The notes under the pieces: model-generated
What the model saw: the letters and a program-made list of their open reading frames with translations, nothing else
The model's database searches: none
What the model was told of the DNA's origin: nothing
Position numbers and translations under genes: made by a program
Source of the DNA: Brachypterus glaber
Lineage: Eukaryota; Arthropoda; Insecta; Coleoptera; Kateretidae
Reading direction: 5' to 3'
NCBI GenBank assembly: GCA_958510825.1
Contig: OY294044.1
Coordinates: forward strand, 81,204,895-81,268,894
DNA: 64,000 bases
Shown here: positions 44,685 to 56,010 of the stretch, in pieces
Numbering within the stretch: the first letter of the stretch is position 1
Layout: every line of letters starts with the position of its first letter

Positions 44685-46063
44685 CGTCGTGTTACCTTAA
44701 CTACCTCGTATCTCCAAATTCACAGGTTTTCAGGGGACTAAAAAAACTGGTTAACTTTAAAATTCTTATTTTTTTTATTGTAATATAGACAAATATAAGT
44801 CTAGTTATTTCTTGTGGACCCTTTAAGCATAAAAGATTGCAAAATTATTAGTTCAGTGAGTCAAAAATTAGAATTATGGAGATACGAGTTAGTTACAGTA
44901 ACTATTATTTCCAAGTCGTAACCCTGTACTGGAGATACGAGGTTGCTCAATTAAAAACTGTGAAATATTTAAGGCATGTAATTTTTAAATATTTACAATA
45001 TTTTAGTAAAAAAATAGTATATTGGGGTTTTTCAGGTTGCTTTAACTGAATCTGATGATATTTTTTTTTCTAACTTCTCCCGTGGGGGTGATTATTTTAA
45101 AATGTTTACAATATTTTTGTAAAAGTTGGTATTTAGGGGTTTTTGAGGTAGCTAAAACTAAATCTCATAATAAAAAAGTTCCAACTCCACCCTTGGGGGG
45201 GGGGGGCGTAAATTGTACCAAACTCTCCCCCTGGGGGCGGGGGTAATTTTCGTGAATAAAGGGGTTATTGAGGTTGCTAAAAGTGAAACTGATAATTACA
45301 TTTTTCTAACCCTAAGGGGGAGGGGGTGATTATTGCTTTCCGATTTTGTAAATTTTCAAAAGTTAGGGAAGCCTTGTATGGGTGCAAAAATTTTCAAATT
45401 TGTTTTTTGCGTCTTTTTGAGTTTTATGACGTTTTATATCAATATAAATGAATTTCGAGCAAAAAAATTTTCAGTCGATCGGTCGGTCGGTCGGTCGATC
45501 GGTCGGTCTGTTCGGGAAATCTTGTAAGCACGATAACTTAAGTACGATTTAAGCTAGAGACTTGAAATTTGGCATACATGTATTTTACCAAAAGTTCTCG
45601 ATCGGGATTGTTTTTGGTTTGGACTTTTTATAAAATTTAGCTTAAGCGACCTTAGAAGCCCCTAGATATAAATTTTATAAACATTTTAAGAAAAAAAAAC
45701 GATAAAAGGGATGTTTTTCACCACTGGGGGTGAGATGGAGGGGTGGTAAGTCTTTTTTTACTTCACCAATATATTTTCCGCATCCAAATACATAAGTATG
45801 CAAGTTTTATCTTCTTAGATATTTTCACCTACGGGAAATTCCTTATTTTCTAGGCCTAATATTGGAGATACGAGGTAGTTACAGTTATTTATTTTAAGTA
45901 GTAAAGGAGATACGAGGTAATTAGTTTCACATAACTTATAAACCAATTGGAATTTTAAATTAAGACATTGTTTAGGTTATTACTAATCATGTACAGAATT
46001 AACTACTTCAAAAAACCGAAAATCGAATTTTTGGACATACGAGGTAGTTAAGGTAATACGACG
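44685..46063. mobile_element. 1.4-kb element reiterating GGAGATACGAGG
   Basis: The ends are CGTCGTGTTACCTTAACTAC and, inverted, CGTCGTATTACCTTAACTAC, each followed by CTCGTAT(C/G)TCC. The word GGAGATACGAGG or a close variant recurs at about 44877, 44933, 45863, 45906 and 46033, plus the left arm at 44702. It also contains three G-rich tandem units (45005-45345), a run of GGTCGGTCGGTC near 45480-45510 and a GAGACTTGAAATTTGGCATA stretch shared with 50812. No transposase frame. Confidence 0.7.
45005..45345 (+). repeat. Three tandem G-rich units
   Basis: Each unit has GGGGTTTTT or GGGGTTATT, then (G/C)AGGT(T/A)GCT, a T/A-rich middle, and a CCCGTGGGGG, CTTGGGGGGG or AAGGGGGAGGGGG block. The period is about 120 bp. 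The 63-codon frame over it is not conserved from unit to unit. Confidence 0.6.
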
Positions 46064-46573
46064 ATTTGTCATATTTATTCCTGGGTCTTTAATAATGCTC
46101 TTCTAGTTCTAGACCAGTAAAGAGTATAATAAGTTTAACAGAGGAACGAGTCGGGAAATCTAATAACTGAGACTATTGTTGAATTGTAAAAGAAACCCTT
46201 AGTTCAGTAGAATGACCATGCTTCTACTTTAAAATAGAGCTTTGTGACTTTTTAAACAAAGAGAATTTTTATTTTTTGAGCCTTATTAAATTATTTGACA
46301 CCTGAAGAGCCAGAAAAAGGAACACCTAGAGGACTGTAGACATCGCTAATAGCTATTAGCGACACTATAGTGCTTCTTTCAAATAGTGTCTCACACTTTA
46401 AATCTGAAACCCTTAAAACATAACTCAACTGAGCCAAATATTGCCAAGTCAAGACATTTTATTTTTTAGTGCATTCCGATTTATTTGTAATCACCTGAAA
46501 CTTTACTACATACATTAACAATAAACATATCTTTATTCTAATGGGTAAAAAATAAACAAATTGCAAGGCTTAA
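46064..46573. other. No gene; 20-bp perfect palindrome
   Basis: TCGCTAATAGCTATTAGCGA at 46343-46362 is a perfect palindrome. Nothing around it gives a role. Confidence 0.5.
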
Positions 46574-46912
46574 AAATAGTTATTTATGGTACTAGTGGGT
46601 AAAGTAAGATATTGCCCATGAGAAAATTAACCTGCGAGGTGTCAGCCAAGCAGGTTAATTTTCGAGAGGGCAATATCGGTTTACCCATGGGTGCCATACA
46701 AGGTTTTACCCAATAAATAGCTTAGGAATTCATATTTTTATTAAAAATTTTAATGCCATTTACAAGAAAACAATTTGACAAGTGACAGTTGAGTGGGTAA
46801 AATAAATAATTATTCACTCAATAAAGTAAAAGCCACGCGGGGGTTATTATTGAGTTTATCTATTTAAAATAAAGCTGGTGATTGTCTTATTATCTGTATA
46901 TATTTGATAAAA
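46574..46912 (+). repeat. GTGGGTAAAG hairpin repeat, copy 4
   Basis: This is a full copy including GAGGTGTCAGCCAAGCAGGT in the first hairpin loop and CCACGCGGGGGTTATTATTG, and ends ATCTGTATATATTTGATAA. Confidence 0.75.
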
Positions 46913-46926
46913 TATATTATTGCTTT

Positions 46927-48133
46927 TTAACTCTTTCGCTCCGGATTTGTTTTCTTTTTTTTTATGTATATAAAATAAAATGCTATCAAAAGTACGAAAC
47001 AAGTATTTTTTTTTTAATGTTCTTTAATGTTCTTTAACAAAAAATTGGGATATGTTTGTCCCAATATAAAATATTATGTGACCCTGCACAAACAAATTAA
47101 AAAAAAATAAAAATTTCGAATTCTTATTAAAGAAGAATTTCTATACACTAACTGGGATTCTTTTTATTTCACATATAGTGTTTTAAAGTTGCACAAATAT
47201 ATCCCATCAGTAACTTATAGTTAGTAAGTATTGATATCACTTGATATCAAGTTTGTACTATAAAATACTAAAATGTCCCTGTTCTGTGCATTTTAAATGT
47301 TCTTTTTGATTATAGGAGTTTTTGAACATCTGCTGGGACACATATGTCCCTACAGGAGTGAATGGTATTTTTAAATATCTGCTGTGGCATATACAGCCTG
47401 TTCCAGAACTCGCGTACCGAAATTTAAGAGGTGATTCTACATCCAAAAATATGAAAAAAAGTTTCTATAAAGGTTGGTCCGGAAATGAGCCCTAAGGGAG
47501 CTACGGCCCTTCGAAGATGACGTATTGAATGGGGAACAAAAAAAAGCACCAATAAAATTTTAATGCTGCAGGGTGATTCTTCATTTAAAACTGAGCAAAA
47601 AAGTATTATACACCAAAACACCTAAATTTAATATTAAAGGAGTAATAGCCTTTTAAAAAGTAACGTTTTTGGTGGCACAAAATGTTACTTCCTTTTAATT
47701 GCATTTTTTTTTATAACGTTTGCTCCTACAGTGTTACACTATATGATATTTTATATGTATTTTTAATCTAGAAATCTATATTTTTTACAACAAATCCAAA
47801 AAACATACACATAGAAAAGTTTGGGGCAAAAATGTTTTAAGCCTCATATATTTTGTCCGTCTGGGCACGCCTCTGGATAAATTAAAAAAATAAATTAACA
47901 TAAACTTATTGACCTTATTAATACTAGTATACATGCAAAAGCTCGCCGCTCTGGCTTAAACGGTACCCGAGTTATTAATTAAAAACCTTATTTTTATTAA
48001 AATTTTAAAGGGCCCTAGATCCCTTAGGGCTCATTTCCGGACCAACCTTTATAGGAACTTTTTTTATATTTTGGATCTAGAATCACCTCCTAAATTTTGG
48101 CATGCCAGTTATGGATCACCCTGTATGTCCCTA
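46927..48133 (+). mobile_element. piggyBac-like element, left end and palindromic words; right end not found
   Basis: It opens TTAA-CTCTTTCGCTCCGG, like the TTAA ends at 27568 and 42795. Near-palindromes follow: TTGGGATATGTTTGTCCCAA (47045-47064) and GGGACACATATGTCCC (47335-47350). A third copy, TGGCATA|TGTCCC, is split by the foldback at 47394-48123. I found no matching inverted end downstream, so the right side is lost or diverged. Confidence 0.5.
47394..48123. mobile_element. Foldback element, GGGAGCTACG family, copy 3, TA target
   Basis: TA lies at both edges (47392-47393, 48124-48125). The ends are CAGCCTGTTCCAGAACT and, inverted, CAGGGTGATCCATAACT. The arms share AGGTTGGTCCGGAAATGAGC and CCTAAGGGAGCTACGGCCC. 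Removing the element joins a copy of the GGGACACATATGTCCC word, so it hit the centre of that word. Frames at 47258-47621 cross its arm and are not genes. Confidence 0.8.
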
Positions 48134-48934
48134 CAGGAACGGCAATATACTGGCAATATTACTAACCCATGTTCTAAATATTTGCCATAGTACTGGCAAT
48201 AATAGTAAAAACAAACTGAAAAAAATTTACAAACTAACAAAAAAATATTGTGCCACAATAACAATTACAGCTGTACAATTTGGGCACTTCAATAACAATT
48301 TGTCGTTTTTAGTAAGCCTCACGCACTCTTCATGTACGTATCGATTAAATTCTTAAATCGGCTTGGCAATTTTCTTCTCATAAAGGGCAGAACCAAGATT
48401 CAGAACTCTCTGATTTCTTCGTTACTTTCTTTTCTTGTTGTTTTTTGTTTTTGTATTTTTTTTTTGTCAACTACTTCGCTTATCAATATTAGGAACACAG
48501 TTACTTAGACAACAATCTCAAAAAACTACCTTTTCGCTTCATTATTGAGTGAAACACAATATGGGCCAAGAAAGTGCATGTTTGTGCCTACCTTATTACG
48601 TTTTTGCCCTCCATTAATCGATGCTACCCAGTTTGCGACAGTCCGGACAACTTTACAAGTTTTTATAGCGGAAGAGCTCTAAACACAAACTGCGTCGTTC
48701 AACTGGATATAGATACAACATATTTACAGGCATCTTTTCGATATAACAGATATACTGACAGTGCCATCTATGACAGAGGACGATCTAACAAGTTTAAAAG
48801 GGGGTAGCAATATTAGGAACATGGCAATAATTGGCTGACCCAACTTAGTAATAGTTAAGTAATAGTTAAATACTCAATACTTAAAAGTGGTGTGGTGAAT
48901 TTCAACAAAACTTACCTTAAGTGTCAAAACAAGC
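48134..48934. other. No gene called
   Basis: An 84-codon frame (48102-48356) starts inside the foldback end. A 77-codon frame (48574-48807) has balanced composition but no recognisable domain. This stretch is not repeated elsewhere in the window and could be host sequence. Confidence 0.3.
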
Positions 48935-49383
48935 CGTGAAGATATGTAATGTTATGCATTCCATTATATATTATTCACAGTAAATGGTATATTTCATTTC
49001 CCAAATACTTAAAAAAATATATAATTTTCAAAAGTGTTACATTTAAAAAAATATCTATTTTGAAAAACGAAAAAATTATTGAAAAAAAAAATTTTTTTTC
49101 AAGATAGCGGACACCCTTACGCAGATCACCTGGTGAAAAACTAACAGAAGTATTCTGTTCTGTTATTGCAATTTAACATAGGAATTTCTCGGTATTTGAC
49201 TGGACCATTATATTATTCACAGCGCCAGCGCTAGAATAATATTATACGGTAGTGTCGAATTTTCAAAAAAAAATTAAAAATCGTCCTAGACAAAAAATTC
49301 TCGTGTATAAATTTATTTCATAAAAAAGTAAGCAACTTTTTTTTCAAACACCCTTCCGTCTGTCTGCCCGATGTCACGATTTG
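48935..49383 (-). repeat. AT-rich repeat family, copy 2, broken
   Basis: AAGCCGTGAAGATATGTAAT and CATTCCATTATATATTATTC match the inverse of 21030-21080. From 49207 the sequence ATTCACAGCGCCAGCGCTAG ... CCGTCTGTCTGCCCGATGTC matches 20225-20395 in direct orientation. Between them lies a piece of the TAGTCCAGT foldback (49101-49206). Confidence 0.55.
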
Positions 49384-49472
49384 TGAGTGTTCTGTTACCG
49401 TCCACTACTACCCTTTAAAATATCAGCCAGTGTACATTTATTGCAATTTACATTTATTATTTGACTGGACTA
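49101..49472. mobile_element. Foldback, TAGTCCAGT family, two right-end fragments
   Basis: 49101-49206 (AAGATAGCGGACACCC ... TTTGACTGGACCA) and 49384-49472 (AGTGTTCTGTTACCGTCCAC ... TTTGACTGGACTA) are overlapping right-end pieces separated by 177 bp of the AT-rich repeat. Either two copies ended here, or a partial duplication accompanied a nested insertion. Confidence 0.55.
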
Positions 49473-49747
49473 TAATAATATGGAGGGTCTCTAGTAGTAA
49501 TTGCGTGGGGTAACATGGCATTCTGGAATATTTGTTGCCAGGCATATTTTTCCAGATCATTATTATATTTCCGGCACCCGCTTGCGATTTAGTATACACT
49601 GTTAAAAATTTGAATATTTTAAACAGATATACTTTAAAAAATATACATGAAAAAATAATAAAATTATAAAATTTTAAGGGACGGTTCTATATAAAAAATA
49701 TGTATTTGTATACTTTAAAATATAAAAAAAAACTTTAAACGCGTTTT
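49473..49747. other. No recognised feature
   Basis: AT-rich spacer. Nothing assigned. Confidence 0.25.
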
Positions 49748-50123
49748 TCTCAAAATTCCATTTTTCAAAACGGTTTCAGCGATTAAAAAAAAAACTATTT
49801 AACATACTGACTTAAATCTTTCGGTATTTTGTCGAAAATCATGTTGGCGAGTTCGCTAGTGTATTTTTTTTAAAGGCTTGTAATTTATTTTTTATTCCTC
49901 CCTTTTTACCCGTTTTTGGTCGGAAAAATTGCATTTTTTTTGTTTTTTTTTTCACAAAATACACGTGGAATTTTTGTATTTTTGGAATTTTGACTTATGT
50001 CTACACTAGCAAACTAAAGGATGTAATTTTTAACAAGACTGTTTTTAATTTTTGTTTTTCGGACCATTGGAGGCCGAGCTATCGCTGAAACCGTTTGCAA
50101 TGCTTTTTTTTGAGGAGTCTAAC
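49748..50123. repeat. Imperfect foldback
   Basis: AAACGGTTTCAGCGAT near 49768 pairs with ATCGCTGAAACCGTTT near 50081. GTTCGCTAGTGTA near 49851 pairs with TACACTAGCAAAC near 49999, and CTCAAAA... flanks match outside. The ends are not sharp. Confidence 0.5.
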
Positions 50124-50418
50124 TTCAGCGCGTGCTGTACATATATTTATGACGGCAAAAAAAACAATTTTTTTTGGGAACTTTAAGAGTTGTTTAATGT
50201 AAAAAATTTTGTCCATAAAAATAATACAGGTCGTCTGAAAAAAAAAATCCAAAAATCGTCAATTTTTTGCCTCAAAAATAAGAACAACCCCTTAATGAAT
50301 GAGACAGAATATTCGGAAATCATTACCGCGTAGCCTTACCGCGCATCAAATAATGTGTGTACGATTAGTCATTCTGCACTGATAAAACAGTTTATTTGTG
50401 TGAACAAAATATTTGGTT
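50124..50418. other. No recognised feature
   Basis: AT-rich. Nothing assigned beyond a slightly GC-richer piece near 50325-50345. Confidence 0.25.
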
Positions 50419-50601
50419 GGATATGGCCAATTGAATTATTTGGTTGTGACAAATAAATTTTATTTCTGTCAAATAAACTATTTTGTTTCCATTAATAAAT
50501 CATTTTGAAATTAAAATATTTATTTACATGAACTAAATATTTATTTGACTCAAATAAAATTTGTAACTTGTTGCAACCAAATAATTTAATTGGCCATGTC
50601 C
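50419..50601. mobile_element. Short foldback MITE
   Basis: GGATATGGCCAATTGAATTA and TTTGGTTG(T)GACAAATAAA at the left pair with TTTGT...TTGCAACCAAATAA and TTTAATTGGCCATGTCC at the right. 183 bp, with AAATAAA words throughout. Confidence 0.7.
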
Positions 50602-50929
50602 ATAAATCTAAATTATCTAAATTAACAAAATCTTTTTTACTTTTTTAAAAAAGAAAGTATTGTGATAGAAAAAAAATCAATTTTTTTTGCTTAAATCATC
50701 TTATTTTTTCCTGAAACATCGAGAAAAATCAAAATAAGCAACAAAAAAACAAAGTCCGCCTGTCGGTCTGTCTATCTGTCTATTCACGATAACTTAAGAA
50801 TGCGTTGAGCTAGAGACTTGAAATTTGGTACGCAGATATGTTTTCAAATTATCTTGGACAATTTCATATTTGAGCAAAATCGGTTGGGAGAGAGGGGTGT
50901 AAAAGGGGGGTTAAATTTTGTTTTGCTCG
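50602..50929. other. GTCTGTCT-type repeat edge
   Basis: CTGTCGGTCTGTCTATCTGT, CACGATAACTTAAGAATGCG and GAGACTTGAAATTTGGTACG resemble 45470-45580. This is a recurring module of the AT-rich repeats in this window. Function unknown. Confidence 0.45.
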
Positions 50930-51420
50930 TAACTTTTTATTATTTATAATAGAAGAAAAATATAAACCTCATATAAAACGTTGAATAAAACTTTACAAAA
51001 AAAACATTTTTTTTTTCAGCGTCCCCCTTTCTTCTTATAACTTTCTTATTATTCACAATAGAAGAAAAACTTAAAAACCACATGCAATGTAAAATAAAAA
51101 TACATAAAAATGTAATTATCTTTTGTTTCCAGCCAAACTCACTAGTGCATTCTCCCTCAAAATGTAAATATATGGACATAACTTTTTTATTATTTAGAAT
51201 AGAGAAAAACATTGAAAACCACCTAAAAGGTAAAATAAAACTACCTACACAAAAAATGTTTTTACCATTTTTCCCATGGCGCCCCCCAAAATATAATAAA
51301 TTGTTTCTGGACTTAACTTTTTTAGGATTCACAATAGAAGAAATTTAAAACCACCTAAAGGGTAAAATAAATTTACACAAAAAATGTTTTTACCATATTT
51401 AAATTTTAACTCAAAAAATA
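50930..51420 (+). repeat. Satellite-like tandem array, about four units
   Basis: Four diverged units of about 110-140 bp each contain AACTTT(T/C)TTATTATT, then CA/TAATAGA(A)GAAAAA, then AAACC(A/T)C, GTAAAATAAA and AAAAAATGTTTTTACC. Frames on both strands (50940-51332 minus; 51082-51348 plus) follow the periodicity and have no domain. The array may be part of the GTCTGTCT repeat just upstream. Confidence 0.65.
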
Positions 51421-51739
51421 CTAAATATTTGAAAAAGCTTTACATCAATGACAGCGCCTTCGCCATAATTGTAAATATCACATAAGAATAGCAATTTATT
51501 AGAAAAATGCTTTTTAGTATTTTACTACTCCTCGCTCCCTTCATCCACGGCCCGCGTATAATCACGTATTTTGAAAAATAGTATATTATGCCCCTAGATG
51601 CGAAGTAAGTCTTTAATATTCGAGAATGAAGTAGAGCCGAGGCAAAAAATCAGCCGAGAACACTAATGAAATATTTTTTTTACTACCTGAAGCTAGTAAC
51701 TCCATATATCGGTTTCAATATAGTTTAAATAATTATTTG
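51421..51739. other. No recognised feature
   Basis: Nothing assigned. ATGCCCCTAGATGCG near 51588 resembles CCCCCCTCTAGATGCGC at 2206-2222. Confidence 0.3.
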
Positions 51740-51880
51740 ACATAGCTGTCAGTTTGACACGTAAGTCGAAAAGAGTTGTCTTAATTTTTTGTTCATTGTT
51801 GGTTCACAACGGTCAATAAAAATAAGTTCACTCATTTTATTGGTTGTCAAGGTATCAAATCGTTTAGAATATTTAAGCTA
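51740..51880 (+). repeat. Dispersed repeat, interrupted copy (left part)
   Basis: Homologous to 205-372 (CATAGCTGTCAGTTTGACA, CAACGGTCAATAAAA, TTGGTTGTCAAGGTA). It is broken by the CACTG element and resumes at 52298 with GCACTTAATTATGTAGTAGA. Confidence 0.6.
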
Positions 51881-52295
51881 CACTGTAAAAAATAAATATG
51901 TAATTACACATGATTTTGCACGCAAATTTGATCCAATGCAAATAAATGTAAAATTTACTAGATTTTACATGTAATTTTACAATTTTACATGTAATTTTAA
52001 AATTTTATATGCACATTACATGTAAAATTACGTGTAAAATCTAGTATATTTTACAGAGTTCACTGTAAAAAATAAATATGTAAGTTTACATGCAGAATCA
52101 TAGGTAATGTGTTTCCATGCAGAGAAGTAAAAGTTACGAGATTTTACATGTTATTTTACGATTTTATATGAATATTACATCTAAATTACATGTAATATTT
52201 ATATAAAATTGTAAAATTACATGTAAAATCTCGTAAGTTTTACTTGTACCTGCATGGCAAAACATTACCTATGATTCTATTTATTTTTTACAGTG
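51881..52295. mobile_element. CACTG-ended element pair at a TA site
   Basis: The ends are CACTGTAAAAAATAAATA and, inverted, TATTTATTTTTTACAGTG, with TA on both sides (51879-51880, 52296-52297). A second CACTGTAAAAAATAAATATG begins at about 52069, so the unit is two hairpins in a row (51881 to about 52060, and 52069-52295). The second is the better preserved: ATCATAGGTAATGTGTTTCC pairs with GGCAAAACATTACCTATGAT. The inside is rich in TTTTACATGTAA words. The related locus at 205-400 lacks the insert. A TA duplication suits Tc1/mariner-type mobilisation; no transposase. Confidence 0.75.
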
Positions 52296-52330
52296 TAGCA
52301 CTTAATTATGTAGTAGAAAAAAAAAATTAT

Positions 52331-52649
52331 AATTAATGTCTAACTCAGTATAGTGGTGCAGGACATGCAAATGCGCATGTGTATAATTGTTTCTAAATAT
52401 TCAGATTATTTTCAACAGTGTATATTTTAGTGTATTTGTATACAATGGAATATAAGATTAATTTCCCCGTTGCTTTCTCTTAAGTATTTTGACGACAATT
52501 TTCTTATGCTTTCCCTTCAAAATATCTACTTCAGGACGTGGAGTACCTATTGTATATAATTATTCAGTAAGGGAAAGAAACAATTTGTTATACTCTTTGC
52601 AAAAGTCCAGCAGAAGAGTACACCACACATTTTTACTATCTTATAAAGT
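52331..52649. other. No recognised feature
   Basis: AT-rich. Nothing assigned. Confidence 0.25.
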
Positions 52650-53100
52650 ATTGTGATCTAAAAAAAAAATTTTAATAGGTTTTATCAAGGGAGGCATTAA
52701 ATTTTACATCATATCATTTTGACAAGAGTTTTTAAAAGTTGGGTTAAGCTTTTGACCGTCTAGGGTAAAATACAATAAGTACTGGATTTTTTGTTAGTTT
52801 TTTTTGTATTGTACTATTTAAATTATTCTTATAATGCTTTATAATTAGAAAAGTTATGTAAATTATGTTGTTTTATTTTTCCGATAAATTTTATTCTACT
52901 AATTTTAATTTTTAGAAAAAAAAAATCAAAGCGGATGCTGTGTTTTTGCTTTGATATGTTTTAAATTTGACAATTAAATAACCTCACTTTAAAAATTAAT
53001 TCTTACCTGTCAAACTAAATCGAACCATGTTGTAAAATGTACGATTTCAATGCCCACCTTGATAAAACCTATTAATGCTTTTTAAAATTTTTTGCAGTGA
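52650..53100. repeat. Foldback, diverged relative of 32504-32798
   Basis: TTTTAATAGGTTTTATCAAG at the left pairs with CTTGATAAAACCTATTAA at the right. The inner part (CTTTATAATTAGAAAAGTTATG, TTCCGATAAATTTTATTCTA) matches the inverse of 32700-32770. The terminal CTGCCGAAA ends are lost. Confidence 0.6.
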
Positions 53101-53450
53101 TGTCTATAGTGCCCTTTGGTACAATTTCTTTTGCAGAAATATTTATTAGTCCCCACCAATGCCTCTATAACTCAAAATTTGCAATTATGTCATTATTTCT
53201 TGCTTAATACAAAGCTACCTAACTTTAGTGCAGATGATCGGGTTTGGATCCGGCAATTTAGGTGAAGAAGGCGGTTTTGATGGGGTAGCAGTATATTAAA
53301 TGTAAATTAAAAATACTCAAAGTGCCATTTGGCAAAATTTCTTTTGCAGAATTATTTATTAGTCCCCGCCAATGCCTAAACCATTAATAACTCTTTTTTT
53401 TTTATAAAAAATGCAGATGTCGGGGTTTTGATCCGGCACTCCTCAATTGT
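53101..53450 (+). repeat. Two direct units with GATCCGGCA
   Basis: Unit 1 (about 53108-53270) and unit 2 (about 53320-53450) share TTGGTACAATTTCTTTTGCA / TTGGCAAAATTTCTTTTGCA, ATTTATTAGTCCCC(A/G)CCAAT and TTT(G)GATCCGGCA. They differ in the AT-rich middle. No coding frame is shared. Confidence 0.6.
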
Positions 53451-55169
53451 ACCTGATGCTCCTATAACTATTGGAATAATTTCAACTTTCTAGCTCCACA
53501 TTCTATAGATTTCTATACTTCTTCTACATGCGAACATTACATTAAAATATACGAAGCATTGTATATCTACACGACTTATTTTCAAAAGTCATGTGCTCTA
53601 TGCTCCGATACATTTGTATGAATACATTTTCGGATTATGGCCCTACTTAAATTAATTATAGAAGGCTGCTCCCAAAAAAATCATGTTTTTTTCCTACAGC
53701 TCTCTAAAAATAAGAATAATAAAAAAATGTTACGGGTGGAAAAATCAAATATTTTTTTTTACATTTTCGGATCTAGAATATCACAAAACGGACAAAAACC
53801 ATTTTTTTAGCGATACACTGAAAAAAAAAAACGTTTTAGAGTGTATCCCACTTGTATTTATATTAGGACAAACATTTTACACAACTAAAAATATGTCTCA
53901 ATTGACTGTCGTCTATTTAGATTAGATAAAGAGAGAAGTTCTACAGAAAGAGAAAAAAGTATAATTATTAATGTTTTAAAATAAAATTATGCATAATTTA
54001 GGAAAAAACAACATTTTAGATTATATTTTAAATTACATTAAGGTAAGATATATATTTTTTTTAAGTAAAAAACTATTTTTTTTAATTTTCAGAACACAGA
54101 TATGTGTACAGTAGGTCTAAAGTTTCCTAGCGAACTTATGACCTACTCCTTAATTTGACAGTCATTGATAATACCTCGTGGTGTGTGAATATTTTGTACT
54201 TGTTTTTGTGTTTAATAAAATGTTTTATGTATTCTTTAATAATTTTGCATAAAATGCACATTTTTTGTTGCACTATGATAAAATCCAAATATAATATTTT
54301 TAGGGAATTTTCTTTTTGGGTTGGTAGTGAAGACCTAAATTTATGTTGCCTAACGTATTGGACTGCTGTCCATTCCCTACAAAAACATATTTGGTCTGTT
54401 TGGACTGTTAGTTTCCAAAATAGGCATTTAAATATATTTTAATATTTTTGACATTAAAATTTCACTCTTGAAATTAGATGCCAAAAGTAATATTTCAATT
54501 TTGTTTTATTTTTTTTTTATTTTTCTTTTGATAATGACGTGGCAAAAAAAAATTGATAAAGCTAGAAAAAAAACTAAATTTGGTAAAAATTAAAACAAGA
54601 CAATTGCTGATAGAATTAAACTTTTACGATTAGATCTTGACTTCCCTGAACTTGAACGGAACAGAAACAAGAAAAGTTCTTGTTTTGCCAACCATCTAGA
54701 AAGGGTACTCATTTCGGCTTGTTTTTATTTCAAAAAACTTTAAATATAGACCTATTTCCCCTATCTTAATTAAATTAACTACAAAAAAATACTAAATCTA
54801 AAATACTACTTTTATAAAGCTTCCGGAGCATGATAAGCGGAAGTAAAAGTACTTTTCATAATTTAATTCTGAGAGCTTAGCCAGAACGTGAACGAGTTGT
54901 TTTTTATTGAAAAAAAAGTAATTTCCTAGTGAACATTTCTAATAGACTTTTTAGTAAAAATTAACAACCCTGAAAGGAAATAAAAGTATAATAATGAACT
55001 TTTGTAGAGCATAAAACTTTAATTTAAACTTATTTAATATAATTATTGTTGAATAGAAATTTAAAGGCACTAGTGCTTAAAAGTTTTTAAACGCCATAGC
55101 TAATTGTTAACTAATATGCCGTGCGCACTAAAAAATTGAGTATAAAATTTTACACTCGCTGGTACATAT
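53451..55169. other. No recognised gene
   Basis: Frames of 80 codons (53683-53925) and 95 codons (54155-54442) on the plus strand are not recognisable and have AT-driven composition. No inverted repeat stands out. The last 40 bp (ACACTCGCTGGTACAT) match the left flank of the hAT-like element at 25450-25480. Confidence 0.3.
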
Positions 55170-55343
55170 TTCTTGGAAAGGTGAACACTAATAATTTTTA
55201 ACATTTTTTTTAACATGTATTTTTTATTTATTTTGTATTATTATTACCTTTTTGTCTATTTATTTATTTGTTCTTTTTTTACTGACTTGTGTAATATTTT
55301 TGTAAAAGGCACCAATAAAATATCTTATCTTATCTTATCTTAT
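55170..55343 (+). mobile_element. LINE 3' end with TTATC tail
   Basis: The sequence TTTGTAAAAGGCACCAATAA followed by AATATC and four TTATC units (about 55320-55343) is the shape of a non-LTR retrotransposon 3' UTR and microsatellite tail. No coding part remains, so this is a 5'-truncated insertion. Which LINE it belongs to is unknown. Confidence 0.5.
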
Positions 55344-55439
55344 TTATCACACTAACAAAAGTTAAAATATTATTTTTATTCGATTGATTCTAAAAACGAC
55401 ACTTTTTGTTTATTTTTTACGGGCGAAAAATTGAACTTT

Positions 55440-56010
55440 GTGGCCAAAGAGTTTTTTCCTTTTTGTTTTTGAAAGTAATCCCCCCAAAAACAAAAAAGTT
55501 ATGGCGGGTTAAAAGTTAAAAAAAAATCGAAAAAACCTGAAAAGAAAATCTGATTGACATAACCAATTACTTTTTTTATAGGGATCAATTCTACCAATTT
55601 TGAAAGTAATCTCCCTAAAACATAAAAGTTAAACTTTTTAAAAAAAATTAAAAAACAATAATTTTTTTTTCGTTTTTGCAAAAATAAAATAAAAAAAAAT
55701 TGAAAAAATTTGAACTTTGTTTTTTTTTATTTTTTTTTATTTTTTCTTTTTCTCGAAAAGAAAATAAAAAAAAGGAAGCTTTGAAAAAAAATTTTTTTTT
55801 TTAACTTTTTTTTATTTTTTTTTTCGTTTTTCGCAAAAACAAAATTAAAAAAGTAATTAAAATATTTTTTTTTTAATTTTTTAATTTTATTTTCGTTCTT
55901 AAAAAAAAAGAATTAAAAAAAAATGTAAGTATTTAGGAAAATGCAAAATACCATTTACTGTGAATAATATATAATGGAATGCGTAGCATTACATATCTTC
56001 ACGGATTGTT
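55440..56010 (+). repeat. AT-rich repeat with homopolymer core, copy 3
   Basis: It shares GATCAATTCTACCAATTTTG, CAAAAAAGTTATGGCGGGTT, a long A/T-run core (55625-55930) and the end TACTGTGAATAATATATAAT with 20520-21070. The frames here encode Lys/Phe runs only. Confidence 0.6.

Noticed and set aside
48574..48807. 77-codon frame as a small gene
   Set aside because: Balanced composition but no domain, signal peptide, splice context or second copy to support it.
50940..51348. 130- and 88-codon frames
   Set aside because: They follow the period of a tandem array on both strands.
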